Shown here piece by piece: positions 22,791-34,784 of a stretch of DNA of 64,000 bases (the first letter of the stretch is position 1; each line of letters begins with the position of its first letter). The translations under genes and the position numbers were made by a program. A model generated the notes under the pieces. The model searched no databases. It was not told the DNA's origin and worked only from the letters and a program-made list of their open reading frames with translations. Origin of the DNA: Antedon mediterranea. Its lineage: Eukaryota > Echinodermata > Crinoidea > Comatulida > Antedonidae. The stretch is from the NCBI RefSeq assembly GCF_964355755.1, contig NC_092676.1, positions 16,968,288 through 17,032,287 on the forward strand. The letters run 5' to 3'.

Positions 22791-24239
22791 TAAGACTTAA
22801 GAGTAAATGGAAAATGCTCAAGATTGGTTACATCCCGCAGCTGATGAAATAACTAGTATTACTATGGTGATATGATGATGTCTATAAATATAAACTAGGG
22901 TATTAGGCCTAAAACAACTATAGTCCTAACGGATCGACAACATGGATAAAAGTACTAAGTTAATTATAACACCTAGACTTGTATCTAGTTGACTTTCAAT
23001 AGTCAGTTAAGATCTACCTAGATCTAGGCCTAGCTCGAGCTCTATTGAGTATGGGGAGAGAACATGGAGATATTTATCATCATTAGTCTTTACGGTTCCA
23101 CACCACCTGCATCTTGGGAATAATTAAACGTCATGCTCTTCCAATCAAACTTTATTTAATTTGATTCAACTATTCAGTTTCTGTTTTGTCGTACTCATCA
23201 ATGATTTTGATGGTTTAAAACGACTGTGGTTTGTCATTACCCAGATACACATCGTCTGTTATTCATAGTTTCGATTTATACCACGTTTTGTCTAATTATG
23301 CCTCTTGCGGTTCGTTGCACTGGGCTAGGTTTAGTTGATAGGTACCATACGGTACAGATACAATCTGAATTTCTTCTTTTTTTCAATGCAACTCATTATC
23401 ATTAATTGTCAATGCATTCCGTTTAACAAGTAACCTAAACGAATGATAAATGTTATAGTCGAGACCGTCGTGTCTCTTTTGATCTCAGCACTTCTTTGAG
23501 ACGCCTTACGTCACAAATAAACTATTTATGTTCACTGATTATGTGTGTGATAGACTTGAAACAAAAAAAGAAAGATGTTGTGAATTATTGTAGTGAGAAT
23601 GTAAGCACTATGCCAACATTTGCGTGTCATAATTTACTAACAAACGATAATTAATTAATAATAGGCCTACACAATTATAAATCAATTTTTAAAATCTATA
23701 ATATTTAACATTGTTTTGAATATATACCAATCAAACGTAATGTAATTATTTCTGGTTGGAACATAATCGAATTCTATCAGGATTTGTCTAATTTTACGTT
23801 TTTCAATATCATTAATAATAACATGCCTGATAACTACAATCATTATTAGAACGGATTTGAATTTAACATAAGGCCTACTAATACACCGGCGTATACTTAG
23901 TGTTTTTGACTTAGTTGACATAAATATTTGATTATAATTTAAAATCGTGCTTATGAAACAATTAGGCCATGCTGCTAGCATTATGTACACAGTTTAACTT
24001 TGTTATATTAAATTGTTATCATCCTTTTTATGTTAAGGAATAATTTGAATGCAGTGGTTTTGTATTTTTTTCTAAAATGTTTCTTTTTATGTGTTGTATT
24101 CTATGCTATAAAACAAATAAATACAAAGTATAGGGCAAACAAACGTTCAAATTCAACACTAGTGTTCTTGCAATCATTTAGTTTTCTTCTTCATCTTTCA
24201 TTACTTTCTGTTTGCTATCCTTCGTTTTATTTTCTTTTA
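22791..24239. other. AT-rich intergenic DNA
   Basis: No gene or repeat recognised; several TAGGCCTA octamers (near 22911, 23023, 23663). Confidence 0.4.
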
Positions 24240-24557
24240 TAAATTTGTATTGTCCCCCAAAAACATTTAAAAAATATGAAGATTAATTAATTAATTTAAT
24301 TAATTAAATGTTGTAGTTTTAATAAAGTAAATCACTTTCTTAAATAAACAAAACAAAAAAATGTTTTCGCTTAAAAATGACAAAATAAATAAAAACAATT
24401 TATTTATTTAAATTTTTTGCTTTAAATTACTTTTTCGGTCATGTACATAATTTTTTCGATCCAATTTTTGGTCAAAGTGAATACATATGACAGTAAAATG
24501 GCATATTAAAAAAAAATTGTAAGAATCATTTTTTTCAGGGAGACAATACATCTTTAA
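24240..24557. mobile_element. MITE, AAAGATGTATTGTCCC family, copy 5
   Basis: Left end AATTTGTATTGTCCCCCAAA and right end GGGAGACAATACATCTTTAA; the interior shares CATGAAAAATGAAGATTA-like and TTTGCTTTAAATTAC words with copy 1. It also contains a TTAATTAA-rich stretch. Confidence 0.7.
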
Positions 24558-24905
24558 TAAATATTTTAAAAGTTTATATAATTTCATCACTATATAGTGT
24601 GAATCTAAACCAAAAACCATAACAGCTAAAAACATCATACAACTAGATTTACACAAAGCATTTAATGGTTTTGTTTATTTTGTATAATAAATCGTGTTAG
24701 TTTCAATTGGTACTTGGCGTAACATGTTTAAAATTGACGTTCAATGAGGATTACATGATGCGGAAAGCAGATATTCTTTTTTGAAGACTGAAGAAATAAA
24801 ATTAAGCAATGTCGCCCGTCTTCCTCGTTCCTCCTATCTCTAAATTGTCTCTCTAAAAATCTTTTAAAAAGCAATGAAACAAAAATAAATGGTTGCATGA
24901 ATGAA
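24558..24905. other. Intergenic DNA
   Basis: Nothing recognised. Confidence 0.35.
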
Positions 24906-25412
24906 ATTGTAGAATATTCGCAAGCTTGGTTCCGACTAGGATGCAACGCATAGACGTAGACGCAACGCAAGCGACTAATTAATGCTTGGTTCCTACTAGA
25001 GAAGCAACAAGGATGTAACGCAACGTAAGTGAGTTGACCAATCACAAGCGATGGATTATTCGAACTGTCGCTTGTCATTGGTCAACACCGCTTGCGTTGA
25101 GTTTACGTCCCTGCGTTGCGTCCTAGTGAAAACCAAGCTTAACCAATGACAAACGACAGTTGGAATAATCCATAGATTGGTCAAAGCACCTGCGTTGCTC
25201 TAAACGTCGTTGCGTTGCGTCCTAGTTAAGCTTGGTTCGCACAAGAACGTAACGCAAGGACGTAAACGCAACGCAAGCGTTTTACCAATGACAAACGAAG
25301 TTATAGACAGCAGTTAACAATCACATGCGAATAAGCCATCGCTTGTGATTGGTCAATTCACTTGCGTTGCGTTACGTCCTTGCGTTGCGTCGCTAGTGGG
25401 AACCACGATTAA
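24906..25412. repeat. Cluster of AAGCTTGGTTC hairpin MITEs
   Basis: The ends AAGCTTGGTTC(C/G) and GAACCAAGCTT-like, with the words ACGCAACGCAAG, TGACCAATCACAAGCGATGG and their inverse forms, occur repeatedly: 24912-24980 (partial), 24985-25141 and 25226-25412 (two hairpins), with another partial copy between. Each hairpin folds on itself. Probably several insertions of one family at the same place. Confidence 0.7.
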
Positions 25413-27034
25413 GAACAAAGATTCAAGGAGTTGTGAAAACCGGCTTCTTTTGCACCCCCACAAATTTCCTTTTTTAAACCGATTTTAAAGCATTACGCAT
25501 ATTATATGATTTACATAAGTTTCCGTCAAAAAATTATTGATCATCCATTAACATGATCTTTGAATAATTCGCATTTTATTACAAAATTTTATTTTTTTTT
25601 ATACCGAACATATAGGCTACCTAGCTATGTAACTAATATTTAGTTAGAAATAAGTTTCATACTGGTATTGTTAGGCTTACAACTAAGTTAAAACAAATTT
25701 AAACAATGATTTATGATGCGTAGGCCTATGTGACATCACTAGAACAAATCAACAATTATATTCCATAATATCCATTGATTTTGTGGTCATGTTTTAAACA
25801 AGTCCAAGGTAATTCGAAATAATACTCAACTGTGATGATCCAATCTTTCTTTGTTCAGCACTCAGGAAGATTACTGTATTATATAATGTAATCAACTCCT
25901 AGGGTATACTAGCCTATTATTAACATTATTTGTGTTTAAAAAACAACTTACCCTGCTGTAATAGTATATTGAAAACAACCCCAGGTACATCACACCATAA
26001 ATCGGATGATGGAAAAAACGCAAAATCAGTTTTGATTAAAAGACTGTAATTCCATGTGTGAACACTTTGGTAGCCGCCGTATGAATAAGAATATTGCAAT
26101 TAGACTTGACCGTCTATCTGCACAGACAATCTTTATGGCGATCCTTCTGTCATTGTCGGGACCAACGGATGACGATATAATGGTTTACTACTTATATTCT
26201 TTTTGTTTATGATTTAGGTCAACCGCATGGCTAAACAGGGTCAGTGCGAATACAGAGTTACTATTCAAAATGACGCGATGTGACTTATCTTGAACATTTA
26301 ACAAGAATGTGGTTTAACATAAATTACTAGTTTCTATTTGACATTCATTCCACGCCAGCCAGAAATACTTAAGTCTGCTTAAAGTATTTTGAATGTAAAA
26401 TAAACAATGTGTTCGAAATAAAGTGCATTTTTTATTACAGATAAATTCGAGGAGCATTATGTGTAGTCACGACATTCTGTACAAAGGTATAATACATTAT
26501 TTTTTTTTTCTTGAAAAATGCCATACAATCGCGTGGGGAAATAAACCAAAAGTATTACATGTATTTTATATGAATGCTAATTCACAGACAAAGCCAATCC
26601 ATCATTTATGTAGGACCTTATATTTTATTTATTTTATTTTATTCGTTCGTCTTTCCTTGATCTTTATATTAATTAAGAGTATTTCCTAACAAATTAAATG
26701 AACAGCAATAAAATCTAATGGCAGGTAATAATGTTATAAAACATTAAACAGTCGATGCCGCTTGATAAACTATATACTCCTCCTTACCGGTTCAAAGTAA
26801 GTAGGTCTAGTTGAGAGACCAACATAAGTGCGGTTAAGACTTATTTTGTTCACGTGGAAAAAACGTATGTCGAGTGCCGAAGTGTATCAAAATACGCTGG
26901 TGTATCGAATAAGTTACGGGTAAGTTTTGTATAAGAATAAGTATAAGTATAAGAAAAAACAAAAAATATGCACAACTAAATTACAAGCTGTTGAACAAAA
27001 TTGTTCCGACTAATTAAAGGCTTCATAAGTGGAA
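25413..27034. other. AT-rich intergenic DNA
   Basis: No gene assigned. A 21-codon exon-like segment at 26218-26283 is discussed under findings. Confidence 0.4.
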
Positions 27035-27820
27035 TGTGAAAATGAATAATGTATGTGACTTATGTGGGGTAATTGAAGACGAAAAACACATGTTTTTTTA
27101 ATGCATACGAAATAAAACTTTATGGAAAAATATAGATAACATTTTTGAAAATATTGAAAATGGCAGAAGCTCTTTTAGAGAGCTTCTTTTAGGGTCTGAT
27201 TGTGAATAAAAAAATGACTTATATTCAATTGCTGTCTTCTCAATATATAACATTAAGATTTTAACTGAATTAAACAAACTAGTGTGTAAAAACTCTTGGA
27301 TTGTATTTAAGTCTATTGTTAAGGATCTGAACAAACTAACGCTCATATAATGTTAAAAGAGTTACCGGTACCTAATAATTTTTTTATGAAAATTATATAT
27401 ATCTTGATTGATGTATTTTTTTTTTTATTTTTTTTTTAAACGTTGTTTTATGTCTTTGTATATAGGCCTAATGTCTATAAGATGCATATAAATGGTATGA
27501 ATTAACAGGGTATGAAACAATACGGTATGTGTATGTATATATTTAATGTATTTGTGGGTGTCTCTGTGTACAATGTGAATAAATATAAAAAAATATGAAA
27601 ACAGGAGGATAATATTGGAAAAAATATGTGAAAAACTAAAATTTACAAAAATTACTGATATTTTTTTTTGAGCAGAAAAATATAAAGAAAAATGTAGAAT
27701 ATTAACGGAAAACAATATAATTAAAGAAAGAACATATGAAGACAGATATTACTGATTTATTTGTAATGTATTTAATTATGATATGAAAGAATAAAGGTGG
27801 TGGTTCACGCCACAAAAGAC
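27035..27820 (+). pseudogene. L1/Tx1-like LINE 3' end fragment
   Basis: From 27042 the frame reads NNVCDLCGVIEDEKHMFF, stop, CIRNKTLWKNIDNIFENI and RSSFRELLLGSDCE, and ends near 27348. CxxCG...E..HMFxxC...LW is the C-terminal Zn-knuckle-like region of L1/Tx1-type ORF2, comparable to CDNCINQIESEQHMLFEC in the LINE at 55.4 kb. Stops and a frameshift break it. The 3' UTR runs to about 27820 and ends in a small hairpin (GGTGGTGGTTCACGCCAC) followed by A-rich sequence. Confidence 0.6.
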
Positions 27821-29550
27821 AACAAAAAGTTTTGTATAAGTTCAGCGCATGCTGAAACAAGCTGGTAGGCTATACCGTCAAGTCGGGCAGCAACTGCGCA
27901 TATTACGTTTAAAGGACGTTGTTTGGGTACGATAGACAATATCTTGAATTCATACAAGAACAATCATTACGAGTCAAATATCGACGTATACCAGCGTATG
28001 ATATGAACTTATACAAGGCTATATTATGTACGTATGCCTACCAACGCAAGCGCATTTCAATACGTCAGCATCAGTTGGCTTAAATAAATCGTTAAATCGT
28101 AGGCCCTATAGCAGCAACTTTAGGGGTAAACTGTGTGGTGAGACTACGGCGAACCATTTTAAATCATATTAGGCCTAATTAGCAATCATAATCTTTATCC
28201 CTTTACAAAAAAAACAACAAAAAACAAACTTATTCTATGCTAAACAAGGAAAACAGATGTTGAAAATTGACTGAATTATAAATGGTTGCGGATGACTCGC
28301 CTGTCAAATGTATGACCCCTAGGGCATTCACCTGCTAATTACCCATCCTGTCCTTGGCCTTAGATTCTGGTATTAGTTGTTTATAAAAAAAAAAGAAGTA
28401 ATGTGTCTGTTGTGGTATAATAACACGTTCAACACCCACTTCAACACACATACCCATTATGGTCGCAATTAAAGTTCACAAACCATTCTTTAATCGGTTC
28501 CTGAAGGTTTATATTTAACACACGTTGATTGATGATCAATAATAGCACAAGCTGTACACGTCCTCTCTGTAAAGAAAAACAGAACACCTCTATTCTTGTG
28601 GTAGTACAAATTCGAGTCCGGTTTACGAATACCGATCCAAATTTAGCCCAGGAAGACCCATTAATTGAAGTGTAAAAACAATGTCTAAATACAACTCTTC
28701 CCTGATCTGCTATAAGCGGCGTCAATAGGGTTTGAGATGATACGTTCATTTTGATACCGTTTTAAATTTTAACATTACAGTAGCTACCTAATTTATATAA
28801 TTATTGTGCTATACCTTGTTTTTAATATCATACATTTTTATTATATTAATCTCAGTTTTTAGCGTTTTTAGCAGTTGATTTTTTTAATAAATGAGATGAA
28901 TAGTAATTTTAAATTATATTGATACCGAGTTTTAGTTTAATGTAATTTTTAACGCAAGACTATGGCAAGTGCTACATAATTAGTATTAATTAGTCCTAAT
29001 AAAAGTTAATTATAAGAGTAGTTTGTAACCTTAATTATGAATTCATCTCTAAGAAATTATCCAATTAAATGTAATATTCGCTATAGTCAGGTATTATCAA
29101 TATTTACTATTGTGCTCGGGGGAAAAATAATGCATTTTTTGTTATTAAAATCAAGTTAAGGAAACAAAATAATCATATCTTTTATATTTAAAAGAACAAT
29201 TCTTTCTCTTCTCGTTATTTATTCTTAAGAATGTAGAGAGGGCGCACCCGTGTATGTAAATATGTAAGATTAACATGATGATGAAAATATTCACCATAGT
29301 TTTTTTTTTGTTTTTTTTTATATAATGATAGCAATATGTATCTCTTACCACTGGCAATATCTATTACTCGGCGTATTTCTAATATCCTAGGATAGGTTAG
29401 GAATAGAAATGGAAATTTATAGGCCTACTTATCTATTATCGGTACATTTACTTTGTTTTGGTTACTTTAAATCATTCCGGGCTGTATCATTTTTAGTCAA
29501 TGAGACTAAGGGAGAAATCATGAATAATTCATTAGAATTATGACGTAATA
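27821..29550. other. AT-rich intergenic DNA
   Basis: Nothing assigned; the longest open frames (about 100 codons at 28441-28749, minus) have no family motif and unusual composition for a gene. Confidence 0.4.
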
Positions 29551-29573
29551 TGATAGATAGATAGATAGATAGA
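29551..29573. repeat. (GATA)n microsatellite at a LINE 3' end
   Basis: Five to six GATA units directly abut the 3' end of the minus-strand LINE below; CR1-type LINEs often end in such short repeats. Confidence 0.85.
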
Positions 29574-31015
29574 ACTTTATTCACATCATCATACATCAAT
29601 AGTACAATACAATAAAATATGTATGTGTGTGTGAAAAGGAGTCAAAAAATAGCTTTCGCTAATCAAGGTTTGACTCCTGTCACAAAAAAATAAATTAGTC
29701 ATAATGCATACATTTTCATCTATCAACAATAATTCAATAAGAAAGAAACAGCAACTATATGAAAGAAATAACGTAAACAAGGGCTAACATTAATATTTTT
29801 GTAAAACTAAACATTTAACTTCATTTATGAATTTAAATCTAGAAGAGGTACATTTTATAACTAAGGGTAAGTTATTCCAAAGTTGAGCTCTATTAAAAGA
29901 AATTCTAAATTTACCAGCATCTGTGCGAGCTTTCGGAATTGCAAAATTATATCTTTTACTAAATCTGGTACTAGCATTATGTGTAATTAAATAAAAGTAT
30001 TCCATTGTTTGATATGGTGTTTTGCCGTTAATTTGGTCATGAACAAACTTAACTATACTTAACTTATACTCGAACAACTTAAAAACGTCTAAAATACCCA
30101 GATCTTTAAATAATGGAGAAGATGGAGCCATAAAATCAGAGAAAGTTATACATCTAAGACACATTTTTTGGACAAGTAAAATAGAATAAAGATGCAACTT
30201 ATACGTGCTACCCTAGACTTCTAAACCATAAGTAATATTTGATTGAATAAATGATTTATAAAGCATAAGTAAAATATTACGGGGTACAATATGGCGTAAA
30301 CTAAACAGAATTTCAGATTTCTTTTTTATCCTATTTTTAATAAAGTTTATATGGCTCTTCCATGTGATGTGTTTATCTAATTTAACACCTAAAAACTGAA
30401 TTTCATTGACTTCTTTAATCATAACATGTTTGTAATAAGTATTGTTTGATTTATTAATAGTTTTATATCGGTTACAAAAAATAATATAATTAGTTTTAAC
30501 TAAATTAACAGTTAATTTATTAGCGTCACACCAGTTTGATATTTTTTTTAAATGATGATTTACCATAGACAAATCAATATTACTGCCTGCAAAATTGTGA
30601 TATAAGGAAGTGTCGTCAGCAAATAAACGATATTCAAAAAAACTGGAAGAATTTGGTAAATCATTAATATAGATTAGAAAAGAGTGGGTCCAAGAACCGA
30701 GCCTTGTGGAACACCGCATTGAATTGATAACTGATCGGAGCTTTGACCGTTCGAAAAAACAAATTGGGTTCTATTTTTTAAATAATCAGTAAACAAAAGT
30801 AACGGTTGCCCTCTAATACCATAATAATATAATTTGGATAACAAAATTTGGTGATTAATTATATCGAAGGCTTTAGAAAAATCAATAAATATACCTAGTG
30901 AAGACTTATTATTATCAACTTGATAAAGAAAATTATTAATAAGATTAAGATTATTAGTTATCTGTATTACCTTTCTTAAATAGAGGTATTACTTTTGCTA
31001 CTTTCAAAGCAGTGG
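29574..31015 (-). pseudogene. CR1/Jockey-group LINE, decayed
   Basis: On the minus strand from about 31005 the pieces read ALKVAKVIPLFKKGN; then, after a deletion and stops, LGIFIDFSKAFDIINHQILL, YYGIRGQPLLLF, QCGVPQGSVLGP; and, after a frameshift near 30700, FLIYINDLPNSSSFFEY, RLFADDTSLYHNF, VNEIQFLGVKLDKHITW. These are the RT motifs in order. A further frame (30197-29790) holds the C-terminal region ending GKFRISFNRAQLWNNLPLVI. The N-terminal endonuclease is missing and at least two frameshifts are present. Element ends in a GATA repeat. Confidence 0.8.
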
Positions 31016-31059
31016 ACACTATAGAGGGCACTATAGGTCTATAGGCATGCTGTTACAAA

Positions 31060-31605
31060 CTATTTAAAAATAGCCCACCTCTCTTATCGACCACACTTTT
31101 TTTATAGGACCACCACCTCTCGTAAGGGACCGCTTTCATATTATCCACCTCTCGTAAGTGATCACCTCTCATAACGACCATATCGTAAGTGACGACCTCT
31201 TTAAGGACCATCCACTGCCTGTCTTAAGGGACAGCCTTTCATAACCAAATAACTCCCTTAGCAAACCTCCTCCCGTAAGTGACTATTAAACGACCATCGT
31301 CTCTCACAAGGGAACGCTTCTCATAGTTAAATACCTCTCGAAAGTGAGTACCTCCTCTCATAAGGGACCAATTCTCATTACCGACCACCTTTCTAGGGGC
31401 GTGGTCTTAGGAGAGGAGATGATCCCTTACGATAGGTGGTATAGATTATAAAAAGCGGTCCCTTAATATATAACAGAGACGTGGTCGTTCAATAGAGGGT
31501 TCCTTTAAAATGGATGGTCGCTAACGAGGGTGGTTGCTTATGATGTATGGTCGTTTTTAGGGAGGTGGTCGTTTTAGGGAGGTGATCGTTTTGAAAGTAG
31601 AGATT
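31060..31605. repeat. Degenerate array of CTCTCGTAAGTGACCAC words, strand flips
   Basis: From 31075 to about 31390, variants of CCACCTCTCGTAAGGGACC follow each other at about 18-40 bp spacing. From about 31395 to 31600 the inverse forms appear (GGTGGTCGTTTTAGGGAGG and the like). The block is therefore a roughly palindromic pair of degenerate tandem arrays. No ORF. Confidence 0.7.
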
Positions 31606-31639
31606 CATTTGCACATTTAAACAGGTTTGTAAAATATAT

Positions 31640-31855
31640 AATATTTTCTACATTAGCTGGCGATAGTAACTACTTTAGCTGTGAGGCAATTTATGTTACC
31701 ACATTAGCTGTTGACCGTTCTACATCAGCTGGTGTTGATTTTTATTTACTAGAGAAGCTACATTAGCTGGAGGTTTTACTACATTAGAGGTGGATTGTTC
31801 TACATTACCGTCTTGTTTCGACATTAGCTGGCGTTTTTTACATTAGCGGTTGTAA
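31640..31855. repeat. Degenerate array of CTACATTAGCTGG words
   Basis: CTACATTAGCTGG(C/T/A)G and variants recur about ten times with 10-20 bp spacers. It is next to, but different from, the preceding array. Confidence 0.75.
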
Positions 31856-31887
31856 CAGGCCTGATTATTTTCCTTTTTTTGTGATCC

Positions 31888-32180
31888 TTAAATATGTATT
31901 GTCTCCCTAAAACATGAAAAAATGAAGAATTGGCTTCGCAGTTTTAATCAAGTTATTCACTTCTGTAGAAAATATAAATAAAATAAATACCGTTTTCATT
32001 TAAACAAAATAAATGGTTAAATTGAACCAAAAACCCATTCGGTTATTTTTTGCTTTAAATTACAGATTGTTCAGGTAAATAATATTCTGATAAGTGAATA
32101 ACTATTGTGACATTAAAATTGCATATTCAACAAAAACATAAAAAAAAAAATTATTTTTTGCAGGAAGACAATATCTTTAA
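31888..32180. mobile_element. MITE, AAAGATGTATTGTCCC family, copy 6
   Basis: Left end TTAAATATGTATTGTCTCCC and right end GGAAGACAATATCTTTAA are diverged inverted ends; interior words match copies 1 and 5. Confidence 0.65.
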
Positions 32181-33161
32181 CGTTTTGATCTTATTTAGGA
32201 AACAGATTCCTTTCAACAACATGTCAAATGATGTGTATATTGGTATTGATCATAATATTAGAGTATTATTGACAAAAGAAACACGTGTTTTGTTGTAGTT
32301 TTTGAATCCATCACACACTTCACATAGCTACATATTCTGTTGTTTGAAGTGCACGAATCCACGCGTCTATCGATACGTACTAACAATGGTAATCGAATCG
32401 GTTTTCATCATAATTAATTTTTTGTATATGTTACCGTGGTGATCCGTAGACTAGGAAACCATACAACTACAGTACAATACATTCACATAGTATTTTTGAG
32501 TACGGTTCGTATACTACGTTGGATTTGTAGCAGTATTTAATGGTAAACATAAATTGTATTATTTTCATAGTTGTTGTGTACTAATTTCATTGTTTTGTCA
32601 TATAGAGTAAGTAGGCCTATGTAATGCCATGAGATTTTATGATAGAGGAAATTTCATTCAAAATAGGTGTGCCATGTCTTCATACAGTATCAACATTGAC
32701 TATAAGATGCTAATTACATGTTAATTTTATACGCTGATTATGTAATAGAAATTGCTTAACTAAGAGCAAAATAGGAAAACGTATACTGTAATTTGGATTG
32801 GATTTACTGGAATAGGCCTGAGATTCATTAGATATTTCGTTTTATATTGTCAGACTACGTTATTTAATGTGTAATACTATAACATTTAGCAGTATAATAA
32901 CAACTAATATAAATGTATTTACATCAAAGATATGACTTACCTTACTCTTTAAAATATGATGATATATAATGAGGCCAACATTTAGTCTAAAACATTCCTA
33001 TCATTATTTCATAAATCTATACAGTATATAACTAATAGATGTCCTTGATTATGTTTAAATAACATACAGTATCATTCATTTAGAATTTTATTATGCTTTC
33101 CTATTAAATTAATTAATTATTAAATCTTATTAAGTTCCATGATATTCTTGCTTAACAGAAA
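32181..33161. other. Region upstream of the TRIM gene
   Basis: No repeat or exon recognised. TTCTTGCTTAACAG at 33145-33158, three bases before the ATG, looks like a splice acceptor, so a 5' UTR exon and promoter probably lie in or beyond this stretch. Confidence 0.45.
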
Positions 33162-34784
33162 ATGGCAGATGAAAAAGAGACAACAAATGAAATGGATCAA
33201 GAGCAGTCCAAAGAGAAAGAGGCAGAAGAACCATCTAAGAAAATAACCAATGAAGACGCCAATGGAGAAGTTGAAACACAAGAAGACACCGAAGACAGAG
33301 TTAAAGAACATTCCGATGACAGAACAGATTCAGAAAGCAATCAACAGAAAGACACTAGCAATACGGGCAGCAGTGATGTAAATGACATCCAAGATTGTTT
33401 CGTTTGCAAGAAACAGTTAAATGATCCCAAAACGCTACCATGCGTTCACTCATTCTGTATAGCATGTCTGAAAGATCACATGGAAGCAAAGGAAGAAGAA
33501 GAAAGTCCTGTCTGCCCTGTTTGCTCGTCGAGTATACCCGACGGCAACGTGGAAGATCTTCCATTGGACCCGCTTATTGAAATAGTTCTCAAGTGTCAAT
33601 TGAACGATGGTGAAGAAAAATGCAATTTGTGCTCTTCTGATGCCACACAAAGATGTACCATTTGTGAGCATTTCCTCTGCACAAGAGACGCCGAACAACA
33701 CAAAGTCATTCCTGCCACAAAAGACCACGAATGTATCGAGATCAGTGAGTATAAAAATCTCAGCATTAACGACCGAATGGCGTTACAAAGAGTTAATTGT
33801 TCTGAACACGCAGATAGGGCAGCTGAAGTATACTGCAAATCCTGCGATGTATTTATGTGTATGGCATGCAGTGTGGTAGACCAGCAAAGGACAAAGCATT
33901 ATATGGAAGCGGTTGATGGTTACATAGACCGTCTGACACCTAAGTTGAAGAAAATTTCTGATGATTTGCTGAAACAAAATGAGGCCAGTGACGAAGCAGT
34001 CAGTAAAATTAAGAATGCGATGGAAAGTTTGCAGCCTAAAAAAGAACAAGCTTCGGATGATATCAGCAAACTGTGTTCTGATTTAAGAGAAATAATTGAT
34101 AAATGCGAGCAAGAATTAACCGAAGAATTGAACGAAAGGTTCAAGCAAAAATCGGAAAGTATGGAAGCTGTTCTTAAGCAAACGAATGGCAATTCACTTC
34201 AGGCAAAATCAATAATTGGATACATAGACTGTCTGCTAGGGAGTCGTAACTGTGAACTTTTTCGACACGTTAACTCTAGTCACACAAACTCGTTTGAAAA
34301 AACTTTAAAGCAAACTCGACAAGCAAGTAAAGTTATAAACGTCACAGATGTATTGGCTGTCGTTGTCGATCAAAAGAAAGTTGATGGCATCGTGTCTAAT
34401 AACCTGTGTTCCTTCAAACTCAGTGATGTTTCTGTAGAGAACTCATCATTCAGTCGAATAACTGACGCCAAAACGGGTGAGATAAAGACATTTACAGTGA
34501 CCACAAGGAACGAAGATGATGAGCCTACTGTCGCGGACCCAGTACCTACTGTTGAGATCATTAGCAGTGAAAAGAAAACCGTTGCAACACCAACGCTAGA
34601 ATCTCACAAGAATGGAACGTATCAATATTCGTGGATACCAAAAGTTACCGGAACGTTCGGTGTGAAAGTTTGTTTCGGTAAAAAGCAATTAAAGGGGTCT
34701 CCTTTTAAAATTAATGTTCAGAAAGGCCAACCCAAGAGTAGCAAAAGTGCCACAAAAAAACTACCAAATAAGAAAGGAAGGTAA
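33162..34784 (+). CDS. TRIM45-like protein: RING, two B-boxes, coiled coil, filamin
   Basis: 540 residues in one exon. Residues 1-75 are very acidic and charged. A C3HC4 RING follows (Cys79, Cys82, Cys94, His96, Cys99, Cys102, Cys118, Cys121). B-box 1 begins CNLC (154-157) and B-box 2 NCSEHADRAAEVYC (from 212). A coiled coil covers about 250-345, a filamin/ABP280 repeat about 420-518 closing with KGSPFKINV, and a basic tail ends at 540. This domain order matches TRIM45; NHL repeats of TRIM2/3/71 are absent. Such proteins are RING E3 ubiquitin ligases that dimerise through the coiled coil; the filamin repeat mediates protein contacts. No frameshift is seen. The start is chosen because it is the first ATG after the acceptor-like CTTAACAG. 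Animal TRIM families of this type are often expanded, so exact orthology is uncertain. AATAAA at 34972 is a possible poly-A signal. Confidence 0.9.
   Translation: MADEKETTNEMDQEQSKEKEAEEPSKKITNEDANGEVETQEDTEDRVKEHSDDRTDSESNQQKDTSNTGSSDVNDIQDCFVCKKQLNDPKTLPCVHSFCIACLKDHMEAKEEEESPVCPVCSSSIPDGNVEDLPLDPLIEIVLKCQLNDGEEKCNLCSSDATQRCTICEHFLCTRDAEQHKVIPATKDHECIEISEYKNLSINDRMALQRVNCSEHADRAAEVYCKSCDVFMCMACSVVDQQRTKHYMEAVDGYIDRLTPKLKKISDDLLKQNEASDEAVSKIKNAMESLQPKKEQASDDISKLCSDLREIIDKCEQELTEELNERFKQKSESMEAVLKQTNGNSLQAKSIIGYIDCLLGSRNCELFRHVNSSHTNSFEKTLKQTRQASKVINVTDVLAVVVDQKKVDGIVSNNLCSFKLSDVSVENSSFSRITDAKTGEIKTFTVTTRNEDDEPTVADPVPTVEIISSEKKTVATPTLESHKNGTYQYSWIPKVTGTFGVKVCFGKKQLKGSPFKINVQKGQPKSSKSATKKLPNKKGR

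Noticed and set aside
23682-23990. 102-codon minus-strand frame
   Set aside because: Low-complexity AT-rich composition, no recognisable domain or splice context.
24728-25078. 116-codon minus-strand frame
   Set aside because: It overlaps the hairpin MITE cluster and contains a repeated peptide from it.
28441-28749. 102-codon minus-strand frame
   Set aside because: No family motif, no neighbours supporting it, and similar lengths arise by chance in 64 kb.
33355-34561. Several minus-strand frames and a second plus frame within the TRIM gene
   Set aside because: They are antisense or shifted shadows of the TRIM coding exon.
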